DNA from: an uncultured Lachnospiraceae bacterium
GTDB taxonomy: Bacteria > Bacillota > Clostridia > Lachnospirales > Lachnospiraceae
Assembly (NCBI GenBank): GCA_910588295.1
Contig: CAJUQO010000027.1
Span: 1-33,794 of the forward strand
Length of the DNA stretch: 33,794 bases
Reading direction: 5' to 3'
The position numbers and the translations under genes were made by a program. The notes below the pieces were generated by a model. That model was not told where the DNA came from, did not search any database, and worked only from the letters and a program-made list of their open reading frames with translations. Shown piece by piece: positions 17,101 through 24,682 of the stretch. Within the stretch, counting starts at the first letter, position 1; every line of letters begins with the position of its first letter.

Positions 17101-17657
17101 AGTTTCTGCCCGACGAGGAGACGGGGCAGCCTCCGATCCCCGACGGCTCCCGCCAGATCATCGGCGGCCTGGTGGCGGACAGGACCGTGAAATACACAAA
17201 AACCAATAAGGCTATGGCTTTTCTGACCGTGGAGGATCTGGTGGGTTCCGTGGAGGTGGTGGTTTTTCCCCGGGACTATGAAAATTACGGTTCCCTCACG
17301 GAGAAGGACGGGAAGATCTTTGTCCGGGGCCGTGTGTCGGCGGAGGACGATAAGCCCAGCAAGCTGATCTGTGAGAAGATCACCCGTTTTGAGGAGGCCC
17401 CCCGGGAGCTGTGGATCCAGTTTCCCGACAAGGCCGCCTACGACAGCCAGGTGCATGGGCTGTACGAACTGCTGCGGGCCTCCGACGGCCAGGACATGGT
17501 GGTCATTTATCTGAAAAAGGAACGGGCGGTGAAACGGCTTCCGGCCAGCCGCTCGGTGCAGGCCGACGGGGAGCTCCTCGGGCAGTTAGAGGAACGGTAC
17601 GGCGGGGAAAATATCCGCATGGTGGATAAGAAAATGACAGGGAGTGCGGCGAGGTAG
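14172..17657 (+). CDS. dnaE: DNA polymerase III alpha subunit
   Basis: Catalytic subunit of the replicative or lagging-strand polymerase, 1161 residues, the usual DnaE length. ATG 14172 is chosen because GGAGGG sits 7 nt upstream; the longer form from 14127 would include the leader hairpin. Order: N-terminal PHP domain (HLHVHTEYSLLDG from residue 5, with ITDHGAMYG), palm and finger region with GPGRGSAAGSLVSY near 356 and the catalytic PDIDVDF motif near 397, the thumb and beta-binding region, a helix-hairpin-helix part near 830-870, and an OB fold around 985-1070. The short gap to ktrB (6 nt) suggests co-transcription. In Firmicutes a separate PolC normally does most synthesis and DnaE primes extension. 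Confidence 0.97.
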   Translation: MGFAHLHVHTEYSLLDGSNKITEYVERVKELGMDSAAITDHGAMYGVIDFYRAAKAAGIRPILGCEVYVAPRSLHDREAGSDEDRYYHLVLLAENDTGYGNLMKIVSRGFVEGYYYKPRVDKALLEEYHEGLIALSACLAGEVARDITKGLYDAARDAALEYERIFGRGNFFLELQDHGLADQQRVNQALVRMSRETGIELVCTNDVHYTRADDAQAHDILLCIQTGKKVSDENRMRYEGGQYYVKSPEEMAALFPYAPQALENTQKIAERCRVEIEFGVTKLPRYDVPEGYTSWEYLQKLCREGLAKQYDPVTEELTERLEYELETIRQMGYVDYFLIVWDFIHFARTRDIMVGPGRGSAAGSLVSYALGITKLDPMRYNLLFERFLNPERVSMPDIDVDFCFERRQEVIDYVVRKYGKDRVVQIVTFGTLAARGVIRDVGRVLDLPYAQCDTIAKMIPNEPGKNITIQDALNISVDLKKMYEGDGQVKYLIDMARRLEGLPRHTSMHAAGVVISQKAVEEYVPLSRASDGSITTQFTMTTLEELGLLKMDFLGLRTLTVIQNAVRMAEKKAGAAIDMDAIDYNDPQVLEMIGKGNCVGVFQLESAGMKSFMKELKPRSLEDIIAGISLYRPGPMGFIPQYIRGKNHPEQVTYDCPQLEHILEPTYGCIVYQEQVMQIVRELGGYTMGRSDLVRRAMSKKKASVMAKERQNFVYGNEGEGVPGCIANGISEAVANKIFDEMTDFASYAFNKSHAAAYAVVALQTAWLKYYYPVEFMAALMTSCVDHTGKVSEYILTCRQMGIPILPPDINQSVGDFSVEGPSIRYGLLAIKGIGKPVEEAIVEERKQRGPFKSLKDLATRLSGKEINKRTVENFIKAGALDSLGGSRRQFMMVYAQVLDQAAQEKKNSLTGQMSLFDWLGEEARESFDVQLPPVEEYDKETRLAFEKETLGIYVSGHPLEEHEELWRKNISAVSTEFLPDEETGQPPIPDGSRQIIGGLVADRTVKYTKTNKAMAFLTVEDLVGSVEVVVFPRDYENYGSLTEKDGKIFVRGRVSAEDDKPSKLICEKITRFEEAPRELWIQFPDKAAYDSQVHGLYELLRASDGQDMVVIYLKKERAVKRLPASRSVQADGELLGQLEERYGGENIRMVDKKMTGSAAR

Positions 17658-17663
17658 CGAAAG

Positions 17664-19058
17664 ATGGCAAAGATAGTATTAAAGAGACAACCGGGAAGAA
17701 AGAGATTTCTGCGGGCCGAACGGTACATGGCCCTGGGCTTTGCCCTGCTGATCCTGACGGGGGCCCTTCTTTTGTGGCTGCCCCTGTCCTCCGCCGCCGG
17801 CACGTTTACGCCCTGGCCGGACGCGCTCTTTACCTCTGCCACATCGGTCTGTGTGACCGGGCTGGTGACGGTGACGACGGCGACGCACTGGAGCCTGTTC
17901 GGCAAGGTGGTGATCCTGTGCCTGATCCAGCTCGGGGGGCTGGGCATCGTGGCCTGCGTCACCGGCGTGATGATGGTTTTCGGGCAGCGGATATCCCTGG
18001 GAGCCCGGAAACGGATTGCGGACAGCTACAACCTGGACCATATCACCGGCGTGGTGGGCCTGGTGAGGAAGATCGTGAAAGGGACGCTCTGTGTGGAGGC
18101 CCTGGGGGCCGTTCCCTACGCCTTTGTGTTTATACCGGAATACGGCCTGGCCGGCGGCCTGTTCCGGGCCGTGTTTCATGCGGTGTCGGCCTTCTGCAAC
18201 GCTGGTATCGATATTCTGGGAGAGGACAGCCTGGCGGCCTATGTGGCCAACCCGGTGGTAAACATTAACACTATGCTGCTGATCATCATGGGCGGCATCG
18301 GGTTTACGGTGTGGTTTGACGTGGCGGCTCAGTGGAAAAAGGGGAGACTGTCCCACGGGCCGAAACAATTCTGGGGCGGGCTCGCCCTGCATACCAGGCT
18401 GGCGGTCTGTATCACGGTTTTTCTGATTCTTTTTGGGGCTCTGCTCATCCTTCTGCTGGACTGGAACCACGGCGGGAGCCTGGGCCCGCTTTCCGCGCCG
18501 CAGAAGGTTCTGGCGGCTCTGTTTCAGTCGGTAACGCTGCGGACGGCGGGGTTTCAGACCATCCCCCAACAGGATTTTACCGACGCTTCCGCCTGTGTGG
18601 GCCTGGTGCTGATGTTCGTCGGCGGGTCGCCCATGGGAACGGCGGGGGGCATGAAGACCACCACCGTGGGTATCGTGTTCCTGATGACCTGGGCTTACCT
18701 GCACGGAAAAGAGAGCCCGGAAGTGTTCGGGCGCAGGCTCAGGGATGAGGATACCCGGACGGCCCTGGTCGTGATCTGCTGCGGTTTTGCCGCGGTATTC
18801 GGGGGGACGGTCCTTCTGTCGTCGTCGTCGGGCGCTTCCTTCCTTGACGTGTTTTACGAGGTGGTGTCGGCGGTGGGCACGGTGGGGCTGACCCGGGGGA
18901 TTACCGGAAGCCTGGGCACGGCGGCCAAGCTGGTGCTGGTGGCGCTGATGTACGCGGGGCGGCTCGGGCCCATCACGCTGGCCATGGCGGTGACCAGGCG
19001 GGCGGGGGGCCGGAAAAAGTCCGTGCGGCTGCCGGAGAAGAGGATTTTGATCGGGTGA
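17664..19058 (+). CDS. ktrB: Potassium uptake channel subunit, KtrB/TrkH family
   Basis: A 464-residue membrane protein that forms the K+ (or Na+-coupled K+) pathway of the Ktr system. ATG 17664 lies 6 nt after the dnaE stop. Four pore-loop repeats are visible, each with its selectivity-filter Gly: TSVCVTGLV (near 57), SAFCNAGID (near 178), SVTLRTAGFQT (near 294) and SAVGTVGLTRG (near 400). About eight to ten membrane segments flank them, and the length fits KtrB (about 450) rather than the longer TrkH. The regulatory subunit gene follows 33 bp downstream. The C-terminus is short and basic. Linkage to dnaE is unusual and probably only positional. Confidence 0.94.
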   Translation: MAKIVLKRQPGRKRFLRAERYMALGFALLILTGALLLWLPLSSAAGTFTPWPDALFTSATSVCVTGLVTVTTATHWSLFGKVVILCLIQLGGLGIVACVTGVMMVFGQRISLGARKRIADSYNLDHITGVVGLVRKIVKGTLCVEALGAVPYAFVFIPEYGLAGGLFRAVFHAVSAFCNAGIDILGEDSLAAYVANPVVNINTMLLIIMGGIGFTVWFDVAAQWKKGRLSHGPKQFWGGLALHTRLAVCITVFLILFGALLILLLDWNHGGSLGPLSAPQKVLAALFQSVTLRTAGFQTIPQQDFTDASACVGLVLMFVGGSPMGTAGGMKTTTVGIVFLMTWAYLHGKESPEVFGRRLRDEDTRTALVVICCGFAAVFGGTVLLSSSSGASFLDVFYEVVSAVGTVGLTRGITGSLGTAAKLVLVALMYAGRLGPITLAMAVTRRAGGRKKSVRLPEKRILIG

Positions 19059-19091
19059 GAATGCCTATTTTAGATGTGGGAGAAATAAAGT

Positions 19092-19742
19092 ATGATCGAT
19101 AAACAATACGCAGTCCTGGGACTGGGACGGTTTGGGAGCAGTGTGGCGCTGACGTTGGCGGACGCGGGGTGCGAGGTGCTGGCTGTGGATACGGATGAAG
19201 AGAAGGTACAGGAGCTGGCGGATCATGTCACCTACGCGGTGACGGCGGATGCGACGGAGCCGGGGGTGCTGGAATCCTTGAGCATCAGCAATATTGATAT
19301 AGCGGTGATCGGGATTGCCGGGAATATGGAGGACAGTATCCTGGCGACGATCATGACGAAGGAGGCCGGTGCGGGCTATGTGATCGCTAAGGCCATGAGC
19401 GGGATCCACGGCACGATACTGGAAAAGGTGGGCGCGGACAAGGTGATCTACCCGGAGAGGGACAGCGGCATCCGCCTGGCGAAGAATCTGGTATCCGGGA
19501 ACTTCATGGAGTTCTTCGCGCTGTCAGATACCTACAGCATGGTGGAACTTAAGGTACCCCGCGCATGGGCCGGAAAATCCCTGAAAGAACTAGGTCTGAG
19601 GAAAAATCTCGGATTGAATATGATCGGTGTGATGATGGAGGGAAAAACGGTGGTGAACGTGGATCCCGATACGCCCCTGGAGGAGACGTGGACGGCCATT
19701 GTGGTGGGGGATAACCGGGATTTGCAGAGGATACAGCAGTAG
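19092..19742 (+). CDS. ktrA: Potassium uptake regulatory subunit, KtrA (RCK/TrkA-N, TrkA-C)
   Basis: A 216-residue cytoplasmic gating subunit that binds ATP/ADP (or NAD) and usually c-di-AMP and sits on KtrB as an octameric ring. Residues 5-30 show the Rossmann motif GLGRFGSSVALTLADAG, with the acidic residue at the end of strand two in AVDTDEE. The RCK-N domain runs to about 135. The TrkA-C domain follows, with VELKVPRAWAGKSLKEL and a closing VVGDNRDLQRI. The length is standard for KtrA (about 220). The start ATG 19092 follows GGGAGAAATAAAGT. Being 33 bp after ktrB, it is in the same operon. I see no terminator after it. Confidence 0.95.
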   Translation: MIDKQYAVLGLGRFGSSVALTLADAGCEVLAVDTDEEKVQELADHVTYAVTADATEPGVLESLSISNIDIAVIGIAGNMEDSILATIMTKEAGAGYVIAKAMSGIHGTILEKVGADKVIYPERDSGIRLAKNLVSGNFMEFFALSDTYSMVELKVPRAWAGKSLKELGLRKNLGLNMIGVMMEGKTVVNVDPDTPLEETWTAIVVGDNRDLQRIQQ

Positions 19743-19817
19743 AATGCGCGGTAACACAGGAATGCGGGACGAACAGCTATTCCCGGCAGAGCGGACAGGG
19801 CAATGGAGGGATCACAG

Positions 19818-20606
19818 ATGATTAGCAGCGCGAATAATGCCCAGATCAGGCATATCCAGCTTCTGGCGAAAAAGGCGAGAGCCCGTCGGGATGAGAGACT
19901 TTTTCTCGTAGAAGGGCCGCGGATGTTTTATGAGGCGCCTCCGGAGCGGATCGAGAGGGCCTACCTCTCGGAAAGCTTTTATCAGGAGATGTTGGATCGA
20001 CGCATACTGGATCAGGTTCCCTGGGAGCTGGTGGCGGATCGGGTATTTGCCCAGGCTGCGGAGACTGTGCATTCCCAGGGGGTGCTTTGCGTCATGCGCT
20101 GTATGGACTATGGGATGGAGGCTCTGTTGCGGAAGGATGATCCGTTGCTGCTGCTGCTGGAGGATCTGCAGGATCCCGGCAATATGGGCACGATCTTTCG
20201 CACCGCGGAGGGGGCCGGCGTGGACGGGATCATTCTGACGAAGCATTGCGTGGATATCTATAACCCCAAGACGATCCGTTCTACTATGGGGGCAGTCTAT
20301 CGGGTACCCTTTGTGTGCCTGGAAAGCGAGGAAATTCCTCGCGTTTTAGCCCTTCTGAAAAAGAAAGGCGTGGCCACATGTGCGGCCCATCTGCGGGGGA
20401 ATCGCACGTATGACCGGGAGAGCTATATAGGGGGGACGGCTTTTCTGATTGGTAATGAGGGAAACGGCCTTTCCCAAGGGCTGTCCGCGGCGGCGGATAT
20501 AAAGGTGCGGATTCCCATGGAGGGGCGTCTGGAATCCCTGAACGCCGGTGTGGCGGCGGCCATTCTGATGTATGAGGCCTACCGGCAGCGGCGTGGGGCG
20601 GAATAA
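19818..20606 (+). CDS. RNA 2'-O-methyltransferase, SpoU/TrmH family
   Basis: A 262-residue SPOUT-class methyltransferase that uses S-adenosylmethionine to 2'-O-methylate rRNA or tRNA. ATG 19818 is chosen, because GGAGGG lies 7 nt before it; the alternative ATG 19803 overlaps this binding site. The N-terminal 1-95 substrate-binding domain begins ISSANNAQIRHIQLLAKK, and LFLVEGPRMFYEA is the usual SpoU_sub_bind entry. The SPOUT knot domain shows LLLLEDLQDPGNMGTIFRTAEGAG (split by family as motif 1, with the conserved Asn/Arg), IGNEGNGLS (motif 2) and IPMEGRLESLNAGVAAAILMYE (motif 3). The specific target nucleotide cannot be assigned. It may be co-transcribed with ktrA, 75 bp upstream. Confidence 0.93.
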   Translation: MISSANNAQIRHIQLLAKKARARRDERLFLVEGPRMFYEAPPERIERAYLSESFYQEMLDRRILDQVPWELVADRVFAQAAETVHSQGVLCVMRCMDYGMEALLRKDDPLLLLLEDLQDPGNMGTIFRTAEGAGVDGIILTKHCVDIYNPKTIRSTMGAVYRVPFVCLESEEIPRVLALLKKKGVATCAAHLRGNRTYDRESYIGGTAFLIGNEGNGLSQGLSAAADIKVRIPMEGRLESLNAGVAAAILMYEAYRQRRGAE

Positions 20607-20750
20607 ATTAAGAATCAAATATTCCTTCATAATTTTTCACATTTTTGTCGTTGGATTGTAAGGTACGAGGGGGTAAAGTAAATGTAGAGCGGCAGACCGG
20701 ATTTTTTTGCAGGGACTGCTGCAAATATGGCCGATGTAAGGAGGATGGGT

Positions 20751-22199
20751 ATGAGAAGAATGGCAGCAGCGCTTGCTCTGGGCCTGGCCGTGGCGACGGT
20801 CGGCGGATGCGGCAGCGGTCAGGATCAGGCGGCGGTTTCCGTGGAATCCGTGGCGGATATTACCGGGATGGGAAATGTAGGTGTTATGGATAAATTCAGC
20901 GGTCTGGTGGTTTCTGAGGAGGAAGTCAAGATCCAGAAAAACGCGGATATGACAGTGAAGGAGTTAAAGGTCAGCGTCGGGGACGAGGTGAAGGAGGGAG
21001 ACGTGCTCTTTACCTACGATACGGATGAGCTGTCCATTAATCTGGAAAAACAGAAGCTGGAGCTGGAGCAGCTGAATAACACCATAGAGACGAAGAAAGA
21101 AGAGAAAAAATCACTGGAGAAGGACAAAGCAAAGGCCCCTTCCAGTGCCAAGCTGGAGTATACCATAGAGATACAGACGGCTGAGGCGGAGATCCGCGAA
21201 GCGGAATATAACGTCAAGGAAAAAGAAGCGGAAATCAAGAAGACAAAGGAGTCTTTGAAGGATTCCGGTGTGACCAGCCCCATCGACGGACGGGTGAAAA
21301 ATGTACAGGACGACAGCGGTTCCTCGGAGGGGGGCATGGACGGTATGGGCATGGATGGTTCCGGGGACGGCAGCGAGGCATTTATTACACTGATGAAATC
21401 TGGTTCCTATCAGGTGAAGGGTACTGTTAACGAGATGAGTACCCAGAATCTCCAGGAGGGAATGCCGCTGCTGATCCGTTCCCGTGTCGATGGCAGCCAG
21501 ACCTGGTCGGGTTCTCTGGAGCGGATTGATTTTGAGAATACCGTACAGAATAATAACAATTCTTACTCTTCGGACAGCAGCGATGAGATGACCACCGCCA
21601 CGAAGTACCCGTTCTATGTGGCCCTGGACACCCAGGACGGTCTGATGCTGGGACAGCATGTGTATATTGAGACGGATCTGGGCGATGGCGGGGAGGAGGA
21701 GGAGCCTGCTTTAAAGCTTCCTTCCTATTATATTGTGGATGCCGACGGGGATGCTTATGTGTGGGCCGAAAGTTCCGGCAGCAAGCTGGAGAAGAGGAAC
21801 GTGACCCTTGGCGAATACGATGAAGAGATGGAGCTGTACGAGGTTCTTGACGGCCTGACCGTGGATGATTACATTGCTTTTCCGTCGGAGGAGTGCGTAA
21901 GCGGTGCGCCCGCGGAACATTATGATCCCAACAGCGACACCGGAATGCCGGACGGCGCGGATATGGGCGGTATGGAAGACGGCGGCATGGAAGTGCCGGA
22001 CGGCGCGGACATGGGCGGTATGGAAGACGGCGGCATGGAAGTGCCGGACGGCGCGGACATGGAAGGCATGGAAGATGTGGATAACATGGATGACATGGAC
22101 GGTATGGATGACATGGACGGTATGGGTGACGGCGGCGAGTATGTGGCAGGCGAGGTGGATATGGACGCGGGCAGCGGTACCTTCGTGGAGGAGGAGTAG
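20751..22199 (+). CDS. Efflux adaptor lipoprotein (MacA/YknX/HlyD-like) with a Met-Asp-Gly-rich tail
   Basis: A 482-residue membrane-fusion/adaptor protein. ATG 20751 follows AAGGAGGATGGGT; an in-frame start at 20727 is rejected. Residues 1-20 form a lipoprotein-like signal ending in VGGC, with C20 as the likely lipidated Cys, although the lipobox is imperfect. A first lipoyl half lies around 45-90, a helical hairpin around 95-175, the second lipoyl half near 178-190 and a beta-barrel region to about 385. After about residue 400 there is a tail of 16-residue repeats (PDGADMGGMEDGGMEV) continuing into a Met-Asp-Gly run. It is the first of four tightly spaced genes; the ATPase starts 6 nt after it. 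Confidence 0.88.
   Translation: MRRMAAALALGLAVATVGGCGSGQDQAAVSVESVADITGMGNVGVMDKFSGLVVSEEEVKIQKNADMTVKELKVSVGDEVKEGDVLFTYDTDELSINLEKQKLELEQLNNTIETKKEEKKSLEKDKAKAPSSAKLEYTIEIQTAEAEIREAEYNVKEKEAEIKKTKESLKDSGVTSPIDGRVKNVQDDSGSSEGGMDGMGMDGSGDGSEAFITLMKSGSYQVKGTVNEMSTQNLQEGMPLLIRSRVDGSQTWSGSLERIDFENTVQNNNNSYSSDSSDEMTTATKYPFYVALDTQDGLMLGQHVYIETDLGDGGEEEEPALKLPSYYIVDADGDAYVWAESSGSKLEKRNVTLGEYDEEMELYEVLDGLTVDDYIAFPSEECVSGAPAEHYDPNSDTGMPDGADMGGMEDGGMEVPDGADMGGMEDGGMEVPDGADMEGMEDVDNMDDMDGMDDMDGMGDGGEYVAGEVDMDAGSGTFVEEE
21948..22130 (+). repeat. 48-nt tandem repeat encoding a Met/Asp/Gly-rich tail
   Basis: A 48-nt unit starts at 21948 and 21996, with a third partial copy from 22044. It encodes PDGADMGGMEDGGMEV, then degrades into shorter Met-Asp-Gly units (NMDDMDGMDDMDGMGDGG). 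The repeats stay in frame. Confidence 0.9.
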
Positions 22200-22204
22200 G
22201 GCGT

Positions 22205-22936
22205 ATGATTCTGGAATTAAAGGGTGTGTATAAAGAGTATACCCGCGGAAAGATGGCCGTACCTGTCCTGAAAGATATCTCCATGCAGGTGGAGGACGGG
22301 TCTTATATTGCCATCATGGGGCCTTCCGGTTCCGGCAAGACGACATTGATGAATCTGATTGGCTGTCTGGATGTACCCACCTCCGGGCAGGTACTGATCG
22401 ACGGGGTGGACATTTCCACGCAGAATGACGATCAGATGGCGAAATTGCGTAATACCTTTATTGGTTTTGTGTTTCAGCATTTTCATCTTCTGCAGGAGAT
22501 GGATGCCCTGGAAAATGTGGCGCTGCCTCTTTTATATGCGGGCGTGCCGGCCAAAGAGAGACGCGCCAGGGCCGAGGAAGCACTCAGGAAGGTGGGACTG
22601 GAGGAGCGTCTTCATTTTAAGCCCAGCCAGCTTTCCGGCGGCCAGTGTCAGCGTGTGGCTATAGCCAGGGCCATGGTGACGGGGCCCAGGCTTCTGCTGG
22701 CCGATGAACCTACAGGCGCGCTGGACACGGCTTCCGGCGAGCAGGTCATGGAGATATTTTCCCAGTTAAATGGGCAGGGAATGACCATCGTCATGATCAC
22801 CCACGAGCCGTCCATAGCGGCCTGTGCAAAACAGATTTATCATATCCGTGACGGGGAAATCCGGGCCGACGGGCAGGATCAATCCGGTGAGCGGAAGGAT
22901 GAAGAGCGAGAAGGGGTTGAGGAAGATGAAGGGTAA
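22205..22936 (+). CDS. ABC transporter ATP-binding protein, MacB/LolD/YknY type
   Basis: A 243-residue ATPase that energises the exporter encoded around it. The Walker A motif GPSGSGKTT is at residues 39-47, the Q-loop is in FVFQHFHLLQEMDALENV, the signature is LSGGQCQRVAIARAM and Walker B is LLLADEPTGALD, followed by the switch His in MITHEP. The Lys-Glu-Tyr-Thr-Arg-Gly opening and the PTGALD Walker B are typical of the MacB/LolD class, which power mechanotransmission by a separate permease. The C-terminus is charged and ends in an Asp/Glu-rich tail. It lies 6 nt after the first adaptor and overlaps the start of the second adaptor. Confidence 0.96.
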   Translation: MILELKGVYKEYTRGKMAVPVLKDISMQVEDGSYIAIMGPSGSGKTTLMNLIGCLDVPTSGQVLIDGVDISTQNDDQMAKLRNTFIGFVFQHFHLLQEMDALENVALPLLYAGVPAKERRARAEEALRKVGLEERLHFKPSQLSGGQCQRVAIARAMVTGPRLLLADEPTGALDTASGEQVMEIFSQLNGQGMTIVMITHEPSIAACAKQIYHIRDGEIRADGQDQSGERKDEEREGVEEDEG

Positions 22937-24668
22937 TAAAACAAGCATAATCAAGAGAGTGGTTGCCCTTGTCCTGGCAGCGGCTATTCTGACCGGAGCA
23001 GTAGCCGGCGGCATCTACTGGAGGAAGAACAGCGGCGGCGAGGTTAACGTCTATGCTATGGAAAATCTTGGTTCCACGGGTTACGGCGAGGAAGGCAGCA
23101 CGAGCTATGGCAATGTCACCACAGATAAGATGCAGAACGTATATCTTTCGGATACCCAGACAGTGACGAAGATTTGTGTGGAGGAAGGGCAGGAGGTTAA
23201 AGTCGGGGATACGATTCTGGAGTATGACACCACACTGACCGATTTGGACTTGAATAAGAAGGAGCTTGCTCTGCAGAAAATGAAGCTCGAAAAAGAGGAC
23301 ATGGAGAAGCAGGTGCGTACCAGAAAACGTTCTTCCGGTGCGTCGTCCCCGATCCGTCCCAGCGCCCCTCCGGAGGAAAATGCCGGGAGACCGGCTGTCT
23401 ACGCCATGTCCCTGCCGGGCCTCGACACTTCTCCTGTCGAACCCGGGAACCCCGGAGAACCGTCGAATCCCGAGGAACCGTCGAATCCCGAGGAACCGTC
23501 GAATCCCGAGGAACCGTCGAACCCCGGGGAACCGTCAAATCCCGAGGATCCTGAAAACCCTGAGGATCCTGGAGATCCCGAAGACGAAAAGACGGTAAAG
23601 ACATATAAGGTAATCGACGGGAAGGGAACGAAAAAATCGCCTTTGTTCATCATTCTTGCTGCGGATTACAGCATTAACACAGAGATGCTGGATGAACTGC
23701 TGTTGAAAAAAGGACAGAACTGGCTGATATTCCTTACTACCGAGGGCGACCAGACGGATGGGGCCGTGCTTTCCCGTACCGGACTGATCTGTAAGAAAGA
23801 GGCCAATGGGAGCTACTCCTTCAGCTTTTTTGATGCCTCGGCCTATCCGCTGCCGGACATGGGAGGCGATCCTGTGGATGAACCGGAAACGCCCGGATGG
23901 GGAGGAGGCGGCGGGGGAGGTTCCTATGACGACACCCGTCTGACGGCGGAGGAGATCGCCGAACTGAAGGAACAGATCCGTGACAAGGATCTGGAGATCC
24001 GTATGGCTGAGGTGGAACTCAGACAGATGAAAAAAGAAAAGGACAACGGCCAGGTGATAAGTACGGTGAATGGAAAGGTTTCCTCTGTGCTGGATCTGGA
24101 TGAGGCCAAGCAGGAGGGATCGCCCGTCGTAAAGATCGCCGGAGGCGGAGGATATTACATTCGCTGTACGGTCAGCGAGCTGGAGCTGGATAAGATTGCC
24201 GTGGGCCAGACTGTGACCGTGAATGCCATGGAGAGCGGCGGCAGCTATAACGGGCAGATCTCGGAGATCGGCGACACCCCTACCAGCCCCGATGGCTACT
24301 ATGGTGGAAACAGCAATGTTTCTTATTATCCTTTTATCGTATCCGTGGGCGTGGACGCCGATATGAGGGAATATGAGTATGTCTCCGTGGAGCGTTCCGG
24401 CAGCGCCGTGCAGGAGGATACAGGCAATGGCTTCTACCTGGAAAATATGTTCATTCTTTCCGAAGGGAATAAGCGGTTTGTCTATGTCCGCGGCGAGGAC
24501 AACCGGCTGGAGAAACGGCAGATCGCCGTGGGCAACATGCGGTGGGGGGCAACGAAAATTCTCGGCGGACTTACCATGGAAGACTGGATCGCGTTCCCCT
24601 ATGGGAAATCTGTGAAAGATGGCGCCCGTACAGCGGAGGCCGGTCTCAGTGACCTGTACAACTATTAA
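22926..24668 (+). CDS. Second efflux adaptor (MacA/YknX-like) with a large insert in its helical hairpin
   Basis: A 580-residue adaptor. ATG 22926 overlaps the ATPase stop by 11 nt; an ATG at 22899 is possible. Residues 10-35 form a single N-terminal membrane anchor. The first lipoyl half is near 70-100 and the first hairpin helix near 104-132. Where the hairpin should turn there is an insert of about 200 residues: hexapeptide repeats EPSNPE (172-219), a folded-looking segment (about 225-310) and a Gly-rich linker. The second helix resumes at about 339-370, then the second lipoyl half (VISTVNGKVSSV) and a barrel. Ordinary MacA-like adaptors have about 350-400 residues. Having two adaptors in one operon is unusual. 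Confidence 0.88.
   Translation: MKGNKTSIIKRVVALVLAAAILTGAVAGGIYWRKNSGGEVNVYAMENLGSTGYGEEGSTSYGNVTTDKMQNVYLSDTQTVTKICVEEGQEVKVGDTILEYDTTLTDLDLNKKELALQKMKLEKEDMEKQVRTRKRSSGASSPIRPSAPPEENAGRPAVYAMSLPGLDTSPVEPGNPGEPSNPEEPSNPEEPSNPEEPSNPGEPSNPEDPENPEDPGDPEDEKTVKTYKVIDGKGTKKSPLFIILAADYSINTEMLDELLLKKGQNWLIFLTTEGDQTDGAVLSRTGLICKKEANGSYSFSFFDASAYPLPDMGGDPVDEPETPGWGGGGGGGSYDDTRLTAEEIAELKEQIRDKDLEIRMAEVELRQMKKEKDNGQVISTVNGKVSSVLDLDEAKQEGSPVVKIAGGGGYYIRCTVSELELDKIAVGQTVTVNAMESGGSYNGQISEIGDTPTSPDGYYGGNSNVSYYPFIVSVGVDADMREYEYVSVERSGSAVQEDTGNGFYLENMFILSEGNKRFVYVRGEDNRLEKRQIAVGNMRWGATKILGGLTMEDWIAFPYGKSVKDGARTAEAGLSDLYNY
23439..23582 (+). repeat. 18-nt tandem repeats encoding Glu-Pro-Ser-Asn-Pro-Glu
   Basis: Eight 18-nt units lie in frame; copies at 23457, 23475 and 23493 are identical, and the outer ones have drifted (EPGNPG at the start, DPENPE and DPGDPE at the end). 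The encoded segment is an extended, negatively charged Pro-rich spacer. Confidence 0.92.
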
Positions 24669-24682
24669 GGAGGCATGGCGGC

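Noticed and set aside
21427..22284. Long minus-strand frame opposite the first adaptor
   Set aside because: It has a low-complexity Pro/Arg-rich composition caused by the repeats on the other strand, without a start signal.
23439..23582. Short tandem repeats that could be taken for a CRISPR array
   Set aside because: The 18-nt units are contiguous without spacers, stay in frame and encode Pro-rich hexapeptides inside an adaptor.
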